Source of the DNA: Roseomonas sp. CECT 9278
Lineage (GTDB): Bacteria; Pseudomonadota; Alphaproteobacteria; Acetobacterales; Acetobacteraceae
Direction of reading: 5' to 3'
Assembly (NCBI RefSeq): GCF_918698155.1
Contig: NZ_CAKKLX010000001.1
Coordinates: 1-64,000 of the forward strand
Length of the DNA: 64,000 nt
The first letter of the stretch is position 1. The number at the start of each line of letters is the position of its first letter. The position numbers and the translations under genes are program-made. The notes under the pieces are model-generated. The model did no database searches. It worked only from the letters and a program-made list of their open reading frames with translations, and was not told where the DNA came from. Below are positions 8,958 through 17,362 of this stretch, one piece after another.

Positions 8958-10180
8958 GCGGCATCCGGACGTATCAGAGCCTGGCCAAACTTGTGACCCG
9001 GTTGCGGGATGATCTGAACGACGCCGATCTCGTGCTGCTTTACGCCTACAACCGCACTGGCAAGACGCGCCTGTCGATGGAATTCAAAGACGCGGGCAAG
9101 CGCAAGACCAAGAAGAACCCGACCGCGACCCCAGACACCCTCTATTTCAACGCCTTCACCGAGGATCTGTTCGTCTGGGAAAACGACCTTGAGGGCGACA
9201 GCGTCCGTCGTCTTCAGCTGAACGAGAAGTCGTCCTTCTTCAACGCGATGACCGAGCTCGCGTTGGACGAAACGATCGCCCAATATCTCTTTCGATACGC
9301 CGATTTCGAGTTCGACTTCACCTACAGGGATGTCGAGCAGGGCAAAGAGACCGTCTCAAAGCCGGATTTCGTGAGCTTTCGGAAGGACGGCGTGCGCAAC
9401 ATCAAGGTGTCGCGCGGCGAACAAAACATCTTCATCTGGTGTGTGTTCATGGCGATCTGCGAGCGCATGCTGGACGGGCATGAATCCTATCAGGGCAAAA
9501 AGTATCTCTACATCGACGATCCAATCTCGTCGCTGGATGACAACAACGCGATCTCAGTCGCCTGCGATCTGGCGAAGCTCCTCCGCCGGGCGGCGACCCG
9601 GAAAGACGGCGCGGGCGCGCCGGCGCCAATCAAGGTGATCTTCTCCTCGCATCACTCCTTGTTCTTCAACGTGATGTGCAACGAAGTCAGCAGACGGATC
9701 GACGGCGAGCCAAAGATCACCCACAAGCGCTGTTTCCTGCATCGCCCAGGTGGCGACGGCACCTACACGCTTCAGGCCACCGAGGACACGCCCTTCTTCC
9801 ACCACGTCGCCACTTTGGCTGAATTGCAGCGCGCCGCCGATCCCAACAAGGGAAAGCTCTACACCTTCCATTTCAATGCCTTACGCAGCGTCATGGAGAA
9901 GACGGCCTCTTTCTTCGGGCATCCGAGCATGGCGTTCTGCCTGAAGACGCTCGACAACGAGGAAGACCGGGCGCTGTTCAACCGTGCCCTGAACCTGCTG
10001 AGCCACGGCGCCTATGCCATCCATGAACCCACGGAAATGGGTGAGGATAACAAGGCACTCTTCCGGCGTATCCTGAGCCAGTTCATCACGCGGTTTGAGT
10101 TCGCCCTGCCAGGCGTTGTCGCCGCCCAGACCGCGGCCCTGGCGCTGGCGCCCGCCGCTGAGGAAGCACCCGCACAATGA
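8954..10180 (+). CDS. PrrC-like anticodon nuclease candidate (ABC-type ATPase) within the hsd operon
   Basis: The 408-residue protein has an ABC-type ATPase body: a Walker A variant AYNRTGKT at 31-38, signature VSRGEQ at 152-157, Walker B and D-loop YLYIDDPISSLDD at 184-196, and a switch histidine in SSHHS near 233. The C-terminal region has R311-x3-E315 (LRSVMEKT) and H351 (LLSHG). This is the arrangement of the Arg-Glu-His triad described for PrrC/RloC tRNA anticodon nucleases. The length matches PrrC (about 396). It overlaps hsdS and hsdM by four bases each, so it is part of the restriction operon, as prrC is in E. coli. Nuclease activity is inferred; a plain RM-associated ATPase is the alternative. 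Confidence 0.7.
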   Translation: MSGIRTYQSLAKLVTRLRDDLNDADLVLLYAYNRTGKTRLSMEFKDAGKRKTKKNPTATPDTLYFNAFTEDLFVWENDLEGDSVRRLQLNEKSSFFNAMTELALDETIAQYLFRYADFEFDFTYRDVEQGKETVSKPDFVSFRKDGVRNIKVSRGEQNIFIWCVFMAICERMLDGHESYQGKKYLYIDDPISSLDDNNAISVACDLAKLLRRAATRKDGAGAPAPIKVIFSSHHSLFFNVMCNEVSRRIDGEPKITHKRCFLHRPGGDGTYTLQATEDTPFFHHVATLAELQRAADPNKGKLYTFHFNALRSVMEKTASFFGHPSMAFCLKTLDNEEDRALFNRALNLLSHGAYAIHEPTEMGEDNKALFRRILSQFITRFEFALPGVVAAQTAALALAPAAEEAPAQ

Positions 10181-11817
10181 ACGACCACAATCAAAAGCAG
10201 CTGGGCAGAACGCTCTGGAACATCGCTGATACACTGCGTGGCGCGATGAATGCGGACGATTTTCGCGACTACATGCTGTCTTTCCTCTTCCTGCGCTACC
10301 TCTCTGACAATTACGAGATGGCCGCGAAGAAGGAGCTCGGGCGCGACTACCCAGATCCCAACGCGATCGGCAATGGCGGGCGCTCGCCCCTTTCTGTTTG
10401 GTACGCGGAGAACCCCGATGATGTGGTGGCTTTTGAGAAGCAGATGCGCCTCAAGGCGCACTACGTCATCAAGCCGGAACACCTCTGGACCAGCATCGCC
10501 CATATGGCGCGCACCCAGAACGACGAGCTGCTGAACACCCTGCAGGCCGGCTTCAAATACATCGAAAACGAGTCGTTCCAGAGCACGTTCGGCGGCCTTT
10601 TCTCGGAAATCAATCTTGGCTCTGACAAGCTCGGCCGGACATACGCTGATCGCAACGCCAAACTCTGCACCATCATTACTGAGATCGCCAAAGGGCTCGC
10701 CGATTTCTCGTCCGATGTGGATGCGCTGGGCGACGCCTACGAATATCTGATTGGCCAATTTGCGGCCGGCTCGGGCAAGAAGGCGGGCGAGTTCTATACC
10801 CCCCAGCAGGTATCAGACATCCTTTCCGCGATCGTGACCCTGGACAGCCAGGAGCCCGCAACCGGAAAGAAAGAACGGCTCGCCAGCGTGCTCGACTTTG
10901 CGTGCGGCTCCGGTTCGCTGCTGCTGAACGTGCGCAAGCGCATGGGGCCGCACGGCATCGGTAGAATCTACGGGCAGGAAAAGAACATCACCACCTACAA
11001 CCTCGCCCGTATGAACATGCTGTTGCACGGCGTGAAGGACACGGAATTTGAAATCTATCACGGCGACACGCTGACCAATGACTGGGACATCCTGCGCGAG
11101 TTGAATCCTGCCAAGAAGCCCTCCTTCGATGCCGTCGTGGCCAACCCGCCCTTCAGCTTGCGCTGGGAACCGACTGAGGCGATGGGCGACGATGTGCGGT
11201 TCAAGAACTACGGGCTGGCCCCCAAGTCAGCCGCGGATTTCGCCTTCTTGCTGCACGGCTTCCACTATCTGAAGGATGAGGGCGTCATGGCCATCATCCT
11301 TCCTCATGGCGTGCTGTTCCGAGGAGGGGCAGAGGAGCGCATCCGAACCAAGCTGTTGAAGGATGGCCACATCGACACGGTCATCGGCCTTCCGGCGAAC
11401 CTTTTCTATTCGACGGGTATCCCGGTATGCATCCTTGTTTTGAAGAAGTGCAAGAAGCCGGACGACGTACTTTTTATCAACGCGGCTGAGAATTTTCTAA
11501 AAGACAAGCGTCAAAACAAATTGGGAGATGGTAAGAACGGAACGCCAGATCACATTGGCAAAATCGTCACGACCTACCAATTCCGCAAGGAAGAAGACCG
11601 ATATTCCAAGCGTGTGAGCTTGGAACGTATTGCTGAGGAGGGGTACAACCTCAACATCTCTCGTTACATCAGCACCGCTGTGGGCGAGGAAGAGATCGAT
11701 CTGCCGGCCACTCAGGGCGAGCTGTTTGAGATTCAGAAACAGATCCGGGACGCGACTTCGAGGCACAACGCCTTCTTGAAAGAACTTGGACTTTCCCTGT
11801 TGCCGGGCGCCGAATGA
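10177..11817 (+). CDS. hsdM: Type I restriction-modification methyltransferase subunit HsdM
   Basis: The 546-residue protein starts with the HsdM N-terminal helical domain (QLGRTLWNIADTLRG, FLFLRYLSDNYE). The N6-adenine methyltransferase core follows, with motif I LDFACGSGSLLLNV near 238-251 and catalytic motif IV NPPF near 324. It protects host DNA and, with HsdS and HsdR, forms the restriction complex. It overlaps the preceding PrrC-like gene (ATGA). The operon order hsdR-hsdS-prrC-like-hsdM differs from the hsdM-hsdS-prrC-hsdR order of the E. coli prr locus. Confidence 0.95.
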   Translation: MNDHNQKQLGRTLWNIADTLRGAMNADDFRDYMLSFLFLRYLSDNYEMAAKKELGRDYPDPNAIGNGGRSPLSVWYAENPDDVVAFEKQMRLKAHYVIKPEHLWTSIAHMARTQNDELLNTLQAGFKYIENESFQSTFGGLFSEINLGSDKLGRTYADRNAKLCTIITEIAKGLADFSSDVDALGDAYEYLIGQFAAGSGKKAGEFYTPQQVSDILSAIVTLDSQEPATGKKERLASVLDFACGSGSLLLNVRKRMGPHGIGRIYGQEKNITTYNLARMNMLLHGVKDTEFEIYHGDTLTNDWDILRELNPAKKPSFDAVVANPPFSLRWEPTEAMGDDVRFKNYGLAPKSAADFAFLLHGFHYLKDEGVMAIILPHGVLFRGGAEERIRTKLLKDGHIDTVIGLPANLFYSTGIPVCILVLKKCKKPDDVLFINAAENFLKDKRQNKLGDGKNGTPDHIGKIVTTYQFRKEEDRYSKRVSLERIAEEGYNLNISRYISTAVGEEEIDLPATQGELFEIQKQIRDATSRHNAFLKELGLSLLPGAE

Positions 11818-11883
11818 ATGTTTGTATTTCGTAATGCCGAAAACGCGGACATACTGCTCGCACAAGCCAAAGCCCCGGTCGTG

Positions 11884-12282
11884 TTATGGCGTTCTGGCAA
11901 TCGGCCTTAATCCTGGCCACTGCTGCTCCCAACAGACTGGGGATGGCCGCATCAGCATCGTCAGCGTCATGCACTCCGGCTGCCGTCCGTCCAGGATTGC
12001 CGTGACGATGTCCGGGGCCAGGAGGGTCAGGCGGAGAAGGCTGCTCAGGTAGCCGCGCTCGAGGCGCTCGGCGACGGCCATCTCGGTGATGGACGCGTAG
12101 CGCCCCTCGTCGAGCATCCGCTGATATCGGAACCCCCTGGCCAGCGCCTTCACCAGCGTGGGGTCGGCCCTTGTTGTGACCGGCGCCACGCCATCGGTCA
12201 TCGGTGTCACGACGGTCTTCCGGCCTGGCCGGTGGCGGATCGCCAGCGGCACCCGGACCGTGATGCTGGTCGCGGCCGTCAT
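11884..12282 (-). CDS. Small helix-turn-helix protein of the recombinase cassette
   Basis: The 132-residue protein shows a likely ParB-like helix-turn-helix: LVKALARGFRYQRMLDEGRYASITEMAVAERLERGYLSSLLRLTLLAPDIVTAILDGRQ. Such proteins usually accompany large serine recombinases and DUF2924 proteins in alphaproteobacterial mobile DNA. Its start overlaps the recombinase stop (ATGA). The last 30 residues (from about PECMTLTMLMR) look degraded compared with what I recall of the family. The cassette may therefore have been cut at this side when it joined the hsd operon. Confidence 0.75.
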   Translation of the reverse strand: MTAATSITVRVPLAIRHRPGRKTVVTPMTDGVAPVTTRADPTLVKALARGFRYQRMLDEGRYASITEMAVAERLERGYLSSLLRLTLLAPDIVTAILDGRQPECMTLTMLMRPSPVCWEQQWPGLRPIARTP

Positions 12283-13631
12283 GCTGCCACCCTTAGGGCA
12301 TCCGGCCGGATGGCGCCGAGGTCGCGGACGAGCCCGCCGAGCCCTTCCAGCCGCAGTCGAATGTCAGCGCCAGCCGGGCCGACTATCACCCGCTCCACCA
12401 GCGACCGCACAATCCGCGCCTGCTCCGCGGGGAAGAGATGCTCCCACAGCGGGTCCAGCCGATGTAGCGCATCCTGCGTCTCGTCCTCGGTCAGGTCGGG
12501 CGCCTCCCTGCGCGCCGCACGCCAGGTGCCGACCACGATCTCCGGTTGGCGCAGCAGCGCCCGCACCTGCTCCACTACCGCCGCCTCGATCTCCGCCGCC
12601 GATACCCGGCGCACGATGGTGTCGTCGCCGGCGGCGTCGCCCTTCAGCACGCGCTGGGCCACGTAGTAGCGATAGAGGCGGCCGCTCTTCCTGGCGTGGG
12701 TCGGCGACAGCGCCCGTCCATCTACCCCAAAGATCAGACCCTTCAGCAGCGCCGGCGTCTGCGCCCGATTCTGGTTGGCGCGGACCCGAGGGCTGATCTG
12801 CAGCACGGCATGCGCCCGATCCCAGAGCTCCCGCGGCACGATGCCCTGGTGCTCGCCGGGATAGACCTGCCCCTTGTGCGCGGCCTCGCCGACATAGGTG
12901 CGGTTGCTCAGCAGCTTGTAGACGTCACCCTTGTCCAGCGGCCGGCCCGCCTTGCTGGTAGCGCCCTCCGCCCGGAGGCGGGCGACGGTCTCGATGCCGG
13001 ATCCCGTCTCCGCGAAGATCTCGAACACCCGGCGCACCCGCGCCGCCTCGTCCTCATTCACCACCAGTTTCCTGGCGATCACGTCGTAGCCGAGAGGTAC
13101 CTTGCCTCCCATCCACATGCCGCGGGCGCGGGAGGCCGCGAATTTGTCGCGGATCCGCTCGCCAATGACCTCTCTTTCGAATTGGGCGAAGCTGAGCAGG
13201 ATGTTCAGCGTCAGCCGCCCCATGCTCGTGGTCGTGTTGAACGACTGCGTGACGGACACGAAGGTCACGCCATGCGCGTCCATCACCTCCACCAGCTTGG
13301 CGAAATCCATCAGCGAGCGGCTGAGCCTGTCGATCTTGTAGACCACGATGACGTCGACCAGATCGGCCTGAATGTCGCGCAGCAGGCGCTGCAGCGCCGG
13401 CCGCTCCAGGGTCCCGCCAGAGAAGCCGCCGTCGTCGTAGCGGTCGCGCACCAGCACCCACCCCTCGGCGCGTTGGCTGGCGATGTACGCCTCGCAGGCA
13501 TCGCGCTGTGCATCGAGGGTATTAAACTCCTTCTCCAGCCCCTCGTCCGTGGATTTGCGCGTGTAGACGGCGCAACGCAGCTTCTTGGTCGTCGCCGGCA
13601 TGGCCGGCTCGATGCGGGCGCGGCGGCTCAT
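12279..13631 (-). CDS. Large serine recombinase (site-specific integrase candidate)
   Basis: This 450-residue protein has an N-terminal resolvase domain with nucleophile Ser27 in YTRKSTDEG, then DDGGFSGGTLERPALQRLL and YKIDRLSRSLMDFAKLVE. The recombinase domain (PLGYDVIARKLVVNEDEAA) and a C-terminal region with SPTHARKSGRLYRYYV follow. The zinc-ribbon cysteines typical of phage integrases are not evident, as in the relatives I recall. It overlaps both neighbours by four bases. No tyrosine integrase occurs in the window, so this is the only enzyme that could have integrated or could excise the phage or the cassette. Confidence 0.92.
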   Translation of the reverse strand: MSRRARIEPAMPATTKKLRCAVYTRKSTDEGLEKEFNTLDAQRDACEAYIASQRAEGWVLVRDRYDDGGFSGGTLERPALQRLLRDIQADLVDVIVVYKIDRLSRSLMDFAKLVEVMDAHGVTFVSVTQSFNTTTSMGRLTLNILLSFAQFEREVIGERIRDKFAASRARGMWMGGKVPLGYDVIARKLVVNEDEAARVRRVFEIFAETGSGIETVARLRAEGATSKAGRPLDKGDVYKLLSNRTYVGEAAHKGQVYPGEHQGIVPRELWDRAHAVLQISPRVRANQNRAQTPALLKGLIFGVDGRALSPTHARKSGRLYRYYVAQRVLKGDAAGDDTIVRRVSAAEIEAAVVEQVRALLRQPEIVVGTWRAARREAPDLTEDETQDALHRLDPLWEHLFPAEQARIVRSLVERVIVGPAGADIRLRLEGLGGLVRDLGAIRPDALRVAA

Positions 13632-14125
13632 GCATCACCCCGCGCGCGCAGCCCGAAGAACGTCAAGCCGTTCCAGCGCGTGCCGGTGATGTGGCGCGCG
13701 ATGGCTGAGAGCGACTTGTACGGCCGACCCTCAAATTCAAAGTCGTTGACGCGGACGGTGACCACGTGTTGCACGCCCTGCCATTCCCGGATCAGACGCG
13801 TGCCGGCCAGCGGGCGGCTGTCGGCGCGGATGCGGCGCAGGACGACGTTGCCGCCGTCTAACTGCTCGCCCAGCGCCACCAGCCGATCGACGGTCTCGGG
13901 CTTCAGCCCGCCATACGCGAGCTCCTGGATGCGATACGCCAGCCGGCTCTGGATGTAGGCCCGGTTCCAGGGCGGCGGCTCCTTGCCGAACAGCTCCCGC
14001 CATTGGTCCTTCAGCGTGGCGGTGGGCGCCGCCTGCAGCGCGGCGAGGCGACTCAGCACCTGCGTGGGCGGGATCTTCGGGATGGTGGGTGCCGGCGCGG
14101 ACGCGGCGGTGGATCGTCTGGTCAT
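13628..14125 (-). CDS. DUF2924 family protein
   Basis: The 165-residue protein fits DUF2924: TATLKDQWRELFGKEPPPWNRAYIQSRLAYRIQELAYGG, then GTRLIREWQGVQHVVTVRVNDFEFEGRPYKSLSAIARHITGTRWNG. The second part resembles a small beta-rich DNA-binding fold. Members are almost always next to a large serine recombinase in mobile elements, as here (four-base overlaps both sides). They are suspected to aid recombination or regulation, but the function is unproven. Confidence 0.85.
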   Translation of the reverse strand: MTRRSTAASAPAPTIPKIPPTQVLSRLAALQAAPTATLKDQWRELFGKEPPPWNRAYIQSRLAYRIQELAYGGLKPETVDRLVALGEQLDGGNVVLRRIRADSRPLAGTRLIREWQGVQHVVTVRVNDFEFEGRPYKSLSAIARHITGTRWNGLTFFGLRARGDA

Positions 14126-14343
14126 GCGAGTCCCTTCCTGTTGGGGTTCGCATGCAGGCGCTGCCTGGCGGTGGAGTGTAGGGGAACGTCTCCCACCCCC
14201 CGAGCTATCTCGGCATCGCGCGCTTCATCCTCGGCAACGCGGCTGCGCAGCCGCACCAGGCCGGCAGCAAGGATGCTGCACACCTCGCGGAGGTGGGGCG
14301 GAAGCTGGGGGTTGCCGGAGGTCGAGGGGGGGATGCGTGCCAC
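14122..14343 (-). CDS. Small conserved protein of the recombinase cassette
   Basis: The 73-residue protein (LPPHLREVCSILAAGLVRLRSRVAEDEARDAE, then LHSTARQRLHANPNRKG) is the first gene of the minus-strand cassette and overlaps the DUF2924 gene by four bases. I recall similar small proteins upstream of DUF2924 genes elsewhere, but no function is known. The 120 bp upstream is a divergent promoter region shared with the gene starting at 14464. Confidence 0.65.
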   Translation of the reverse strand: MARIPPSTSGNPQLPPHLREVCSILAAGLVRLRSRVAEDEARDAEIARGVGDVPLHSTARQRLHANPNRKGLA

Positions 14344-14463
14344 CCCCTCCCATTACTCACCCATCGGACAATCCGTATCACGCCGAAGATGCAGATTGGA
14401 TTCGACTTTCACCCGCTCTGGTTGATAGAACGGAGAGTGAACTCATCACCGGGCCGTTACGTA

Positions 14464-15699
14464 ATGAGCAAGGACGATTTCCAGCGCTTCGCCGGCCAAC
14501 GGTTCCTCCGAACCGTTGAGGCTGGTCTCCTGCACGCCTTCTTTGAGCGGTATGGCATTACGCCGGAACGGCTCGACTTGTCGCTGCTTGAGACGTCACC
14601 CGATCAGGGCAGGACGGCGGTGAACGCCTATCTCCTCCAGACGCCCAAGGAGGAAATCCCGGAAAGCCTGACGGCGGACCTGCACCGAATCGAGCGCCTC
14701 GGGAAGCCGGTCGGCCAGGAAGCCCTGCTGCAGGAGGCGCGGCGCCGCGGTGTCGAACTTCTGCCAGCCGCACTCCTGGCGAAGACCGGCACGCGCAGCC
14801 TCGCCCTCCGCGCCTTCATCCACCAACCGGAAGTCTTTGAGGGCGCCGAGAACGGCCTGGCCTTTCTCCAGCCGCAGGCGGTCATGGAATTTGTGGCGCC
14901 GGAAGAGGGCATTCCGGCCGATCTCAGCGATGATCGTCTGCGCACGCTCGAGGCGCATGCCCGCGCGATCTTCCAGGCCGAGCTCCGCGATGAGTTCTGC
15001 GAAGCGCTCGCGTATCACGATGGGGACGATGTGAAGGTCTCCATCCGTCATGGCGCGGTGCTCACCATCACCGAGGTCCTGGAAGGCCGGCGCAAGCGCA
15101 TCCGCAGCTTCCGCGAGATCGACAATGCCGTGCTGGCCTATTCTGCGATGGACGGCCGACTAAGGATCTGGGGCTGTAGCAAGGCCAGCCGTGCCGCCTT
15201 GGCCAAGGCCTTCGCGGAGGTCATCCTCGATAACCCGGGGCTGTTCAGCGCCGCGGCGTCGCGGCGCCTCTACACGTTGCAGGCCGTAGAGCGGGCTGGC
15301 GCTGCATTTCAGTTCCGGCATGGGCACGACGTTGGCATCGCCGGGATCCAGATCTATGAGGCACAGGCCAACAAGGTGGCGGTCGGCAAGGGTGGCCGCG
15401 AGAAGGTCATTCGCTCGCTGATCGCGCGTGAGGCCGATGGTAATGCGTTGCAGGCGCTGCACGAAAGCCGCCCGGAAATCAGCTTCCAGTCCGGCACCTG
15501 GCGCCTTGCCCACCTGATCTTCAAGATCACGCTAAAGGTGGAAGGCCCGCGGCCTCCCGTTATCACCGTCAAGATCAAGCCCAGCGACATGCTGAGCTTT
15601 CCGAGAGAACGCCACCAGCGGCGCGTCATGACGCTGCTCGCCATGAACGAGATGCTGTGTGAACGAGAGCCTGCCCGTACTGCTCTTGCGGCAGAGTGA
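14464..15699 (+). CDS. Protein of unknown function, first gene of a two-gene module
   Basis: This 411-residue soluble protein has no domain I recognise. The N-terminus is helical and acidic (DDFQRFAGQRFLRTVEAGLLHAFFERYGITPERLDLSLLETSP). The C-terminal half has mixed alpha/beta character (GGREKVIRSLIAREADGNALQALHES) and ends shortly after HQRRVMTLLAMNEMLC. The start at 14464 (MSKDDFQ) is preferred to upstream frames because these begin with low-quality GC-rich sequence. It overlaps the next gene by 41 bp, so the two are translated together. Divergent transcription from the recombinase cassette suggests a role in phage or island control. Confidence 0.75.
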   Translation: MSKDDFQRFAGQRFLRTVEAGLLHAFFERYGITPERLDLSLLETSPDQGRTAVNAYLLQTPKEEIPESLTADLHRIERLGKPVGQEALLQEARRRGVELLPAALLAKTGTRSLALRAFIHQPEVFEGAENGLAFLQPQAVMEFVAPEEGIPADLSDDRLRTLEAHARAIFQAELRDEFCEALAYHDGDDVKVSIRHGAVLTITEVLEGRRKRIRSFREIDNAVLAYSAMDGRLRIWGCSKASRAALAKAFAEVILDNPGLFSAAASRRLYTLQAVERAGAAFQFRHGHDVGIAGIQIYEAQANKVAVGKGGREKVIRSLIAREADGNALQALHESRPEISFQSGTWRLAHLIFKITLKVEGPRPPVITVKIKPSDMLSFPRERHQRRVMTLLAMNEMLCEREPARTALAAE

Positions 15700-16654
15700 A
15701 GGCGGCGATCCGGCCTATCTGCTGGGCGTCCCCAACCTCTCGCCTGCTGCTGCCAGCGCTTTCCAGCAGTTGCTGGCGCTCGGCGTGGTCCTGCATCGAA
15801 GAGTGCTCGACACCTGGGATCCCTGTGCCACCTGCAGTTGCGGCGCGGAGGAGCGCCGCGTCCGATGGATCGACAGCGCACCATTCGCCATTTGCCCCCT
15901 CTCCCGCGAGGACGACGAGGCCCTCGATCCAGGCGACCTTCAGCTTTTCCAGATCTCGCTGTCCCGCTTGACCGAATTGGTGGGTCGTGCCGCCGCGCTG
16001 GATGACCGGCCTGAACAGGTCGCGCCTTGCCTTTGGCGTTTGGGGCGCCTGGCGGGCGGCCGGGTGCTGCTGCTGGCGACTTCATCCTCGGCTGTGCGCG
16101 GCGCTGGCGTCTTCGATCGGCTGAAGGCCTTGGACAGATCGGCGCACATCACGCTGATCGCCAACATGAAATCGGCCGTCGACATCGCCGCGCTCGCGGA
16201 GCGCGGCATCGATGTCGTGCCCCCCGACGAAGCGTTCATGCCGAGCGAGCCGACCAGGCCGGTGCGGGTGGATCTGAACCGGCTGCTGATGGTCACGGTT
16301 ACGTCCGACCCCGACGTGCTCGAGGTGAGTCCGCTGGCGTTCACCTCTGCGTATGGCGGCCGGGCATTGCCGTTGGAACCACGAGACGCTCGGGTACTGA
16401 ACATCCTGGCCCGCGAAGCCGATGATGGCGGATCCCTGGCGACCCGGGACGATCTGTATCGCGCGCTCGTGGGCAGGGACGATGCCGATGCACCAGTTGG
16501 CGACGAGCAGCTGGAGAAGTCCGTCAGCCGCATCCGTGGCGCCCTCTGCGATGCGAGGGGCATGCCTCGTGCCGAGGGAAAGCGGCTGATCGCCGCAGTC
16601 CGAGGCCACGGATATCGCCTTGTAACACCGACCATCCGGGTTCTGATCAGGTAG
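15659..16654 (+). CDS. Winged-helix (OmpR/PhoB-type C-terminal domain) protein of unknown role
   Basis: The 331-residue protein starts at GTG 15659 inside the previous gene. Residues around 55-65 hold a CATCSCG cluster that may bind metal. The C-terminal 90 residues resemble the winged helix of OmpR/PhoB regulators: LEPRDARVLNILAREADDGG, DDLYRALVG, QLEKSVSRIRGAL and LIAAVRGHGYRL. No receiver domain with a phosphorylatable aspartate is evident. It is therefore probably a DNA-binding partner of the upstream unknown protein. Three phased GCCGAGAGG repeats just downstream could be its sites. This reading is inference. Confidence 0.7.
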   Translation: MNESLPVLLLRQSEGGDPAYLLGVPNLSPAAASAFQQLLALGVVLHRRVLDTWDPCATCSCGAEERRVRWIDSAPFAICPLSREDDEALDPGDLQLFQISLSRLTELVGRAAALDDRPEQVAPCLWRLGRLAGGRVLLLATSSSAVRGAGVFDRLKALDRSAHITLIANMKSAVDIAALAERGIDVVPPDEAFMPSEPTRPVRVDLNRLLMVTVTSDPDVLEVSPLAFTSAYGGRALPLEPRDARVLNILAREADDGGSLATRDDLYRALVGRDDADAPVGDEQLEKSVSRIRGALCDARGMPRAEGKRLIAAVRGHGYRLVTPTIRVLIR

Positions 16655-16663
16655 GCGCCAGCC

Positions 16664-16704
16664 GCCGAGAGGAAGCCGAGAGGTTTCGGGAGGAAGCCGA
16701 GAGG
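16664..16704. repeat. Three phased GCCGAGAGG direct repeats
   Basis: GCCGAGAGG occurs at 16664-16672, 16675-16683 and 16696-16704. Start-to-start spacing is 11 and 21 bp, one and two helical turns. They lie in the 96-bp gap before the sigma-like gene, where an operator for the replication operon would be expected. Confidence 0.5.
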
Positions 16705-16750
16705 CCCGCCCCGGCCATCGGCGCGAAGGTCCGCCATCGCAACACGATGG

Positions 16751-17335
16751 ATGGACCCGCCCATGGCCCAATCGCCTCGCCTTCCCGATCTCACCCCGAT
16801 TCATTGCCTGGCCGCGAAGGAGGCGAAGCGCCTCTGCCGCACCCTGCATCTGCCCGACCACGAGCGGGAGGATCTGCGCCAGGATCTCCTGCTGGATTTT
16901 CTGGCGCGGCTGCCAGCGTTCGATCCGAGCAAAGCTGACCTCCCGGCCTTTGCCATGGTGTGCTTTCGCCATGCCGGGACCCGCATCGCTCGCCGCGTCA
17001 CGGCTGAGCGCGCCGCCCGCCATCCCCGCTCCCTCGACGATGCGCTGCCGAACACCGAGGGGCTGACGCTCGGCGACACCATCGGCGAGGCCGATGGCTA
17101 CGCCGCGTGGTGCGGCCAATCCACGGATGCCATCGCGGCGCTGGAGCGCCGCCTCGACTTGGAGCGCGCGGCCAGCGCGATTGCCCCCGAGGACTATCCC
17201 CTCTGTGCCGCCCTCAGCGAGCACACGCCGCATGAATTCGGCGAGCAGAAGACGATGCCGCGCATGCGCATCTATCGCCGCATCCGGGAAATGCGCCTGC
17301 GGCTGCTCGCCGCCGGCATCCCCTCTGCCGCCTGA
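16751..17335 (+). CDS. Phage sigma-70-like protein
   Basis: The 194-residue protein resembles a short sigma-70 family member. A region-2-like helix pair is seen in LPDHEREDLRQDLLLDFLARLPAFDPSKADLPAFAMVCFRHAGTRIARR, and a basic region-4-like end in MRIYRRIREMRLRLLAAG. It heads the early region and may direct polymerase to phage promoters or simply be a DNA-binding regulator. The start may instead be ATG 16763 (MAQSPRL), which has a GGATGGA stretch at usable spacing. Confidence 0.6.
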   Translation: MDPPMAQSPRLPDLTPIHCLAAKEAKRLCRTLHLPDHEREDLRQDLLLDFLARLPAFDPSKADLPAFAMVCFRHAGTRIARRVTAERAARHPRSLDDALPNTEGLTLGDTIGEADGYAAWCGQSTDAIAALERRLDLERAASAIAPEDYPLCAALSEHTPHEFGEQKTMPRMRIYRRIREMRLRLLAAGIPSAA

Positions 17336-17362
17336 TACGGATTTCGAGGTGGCTGAGTAATA

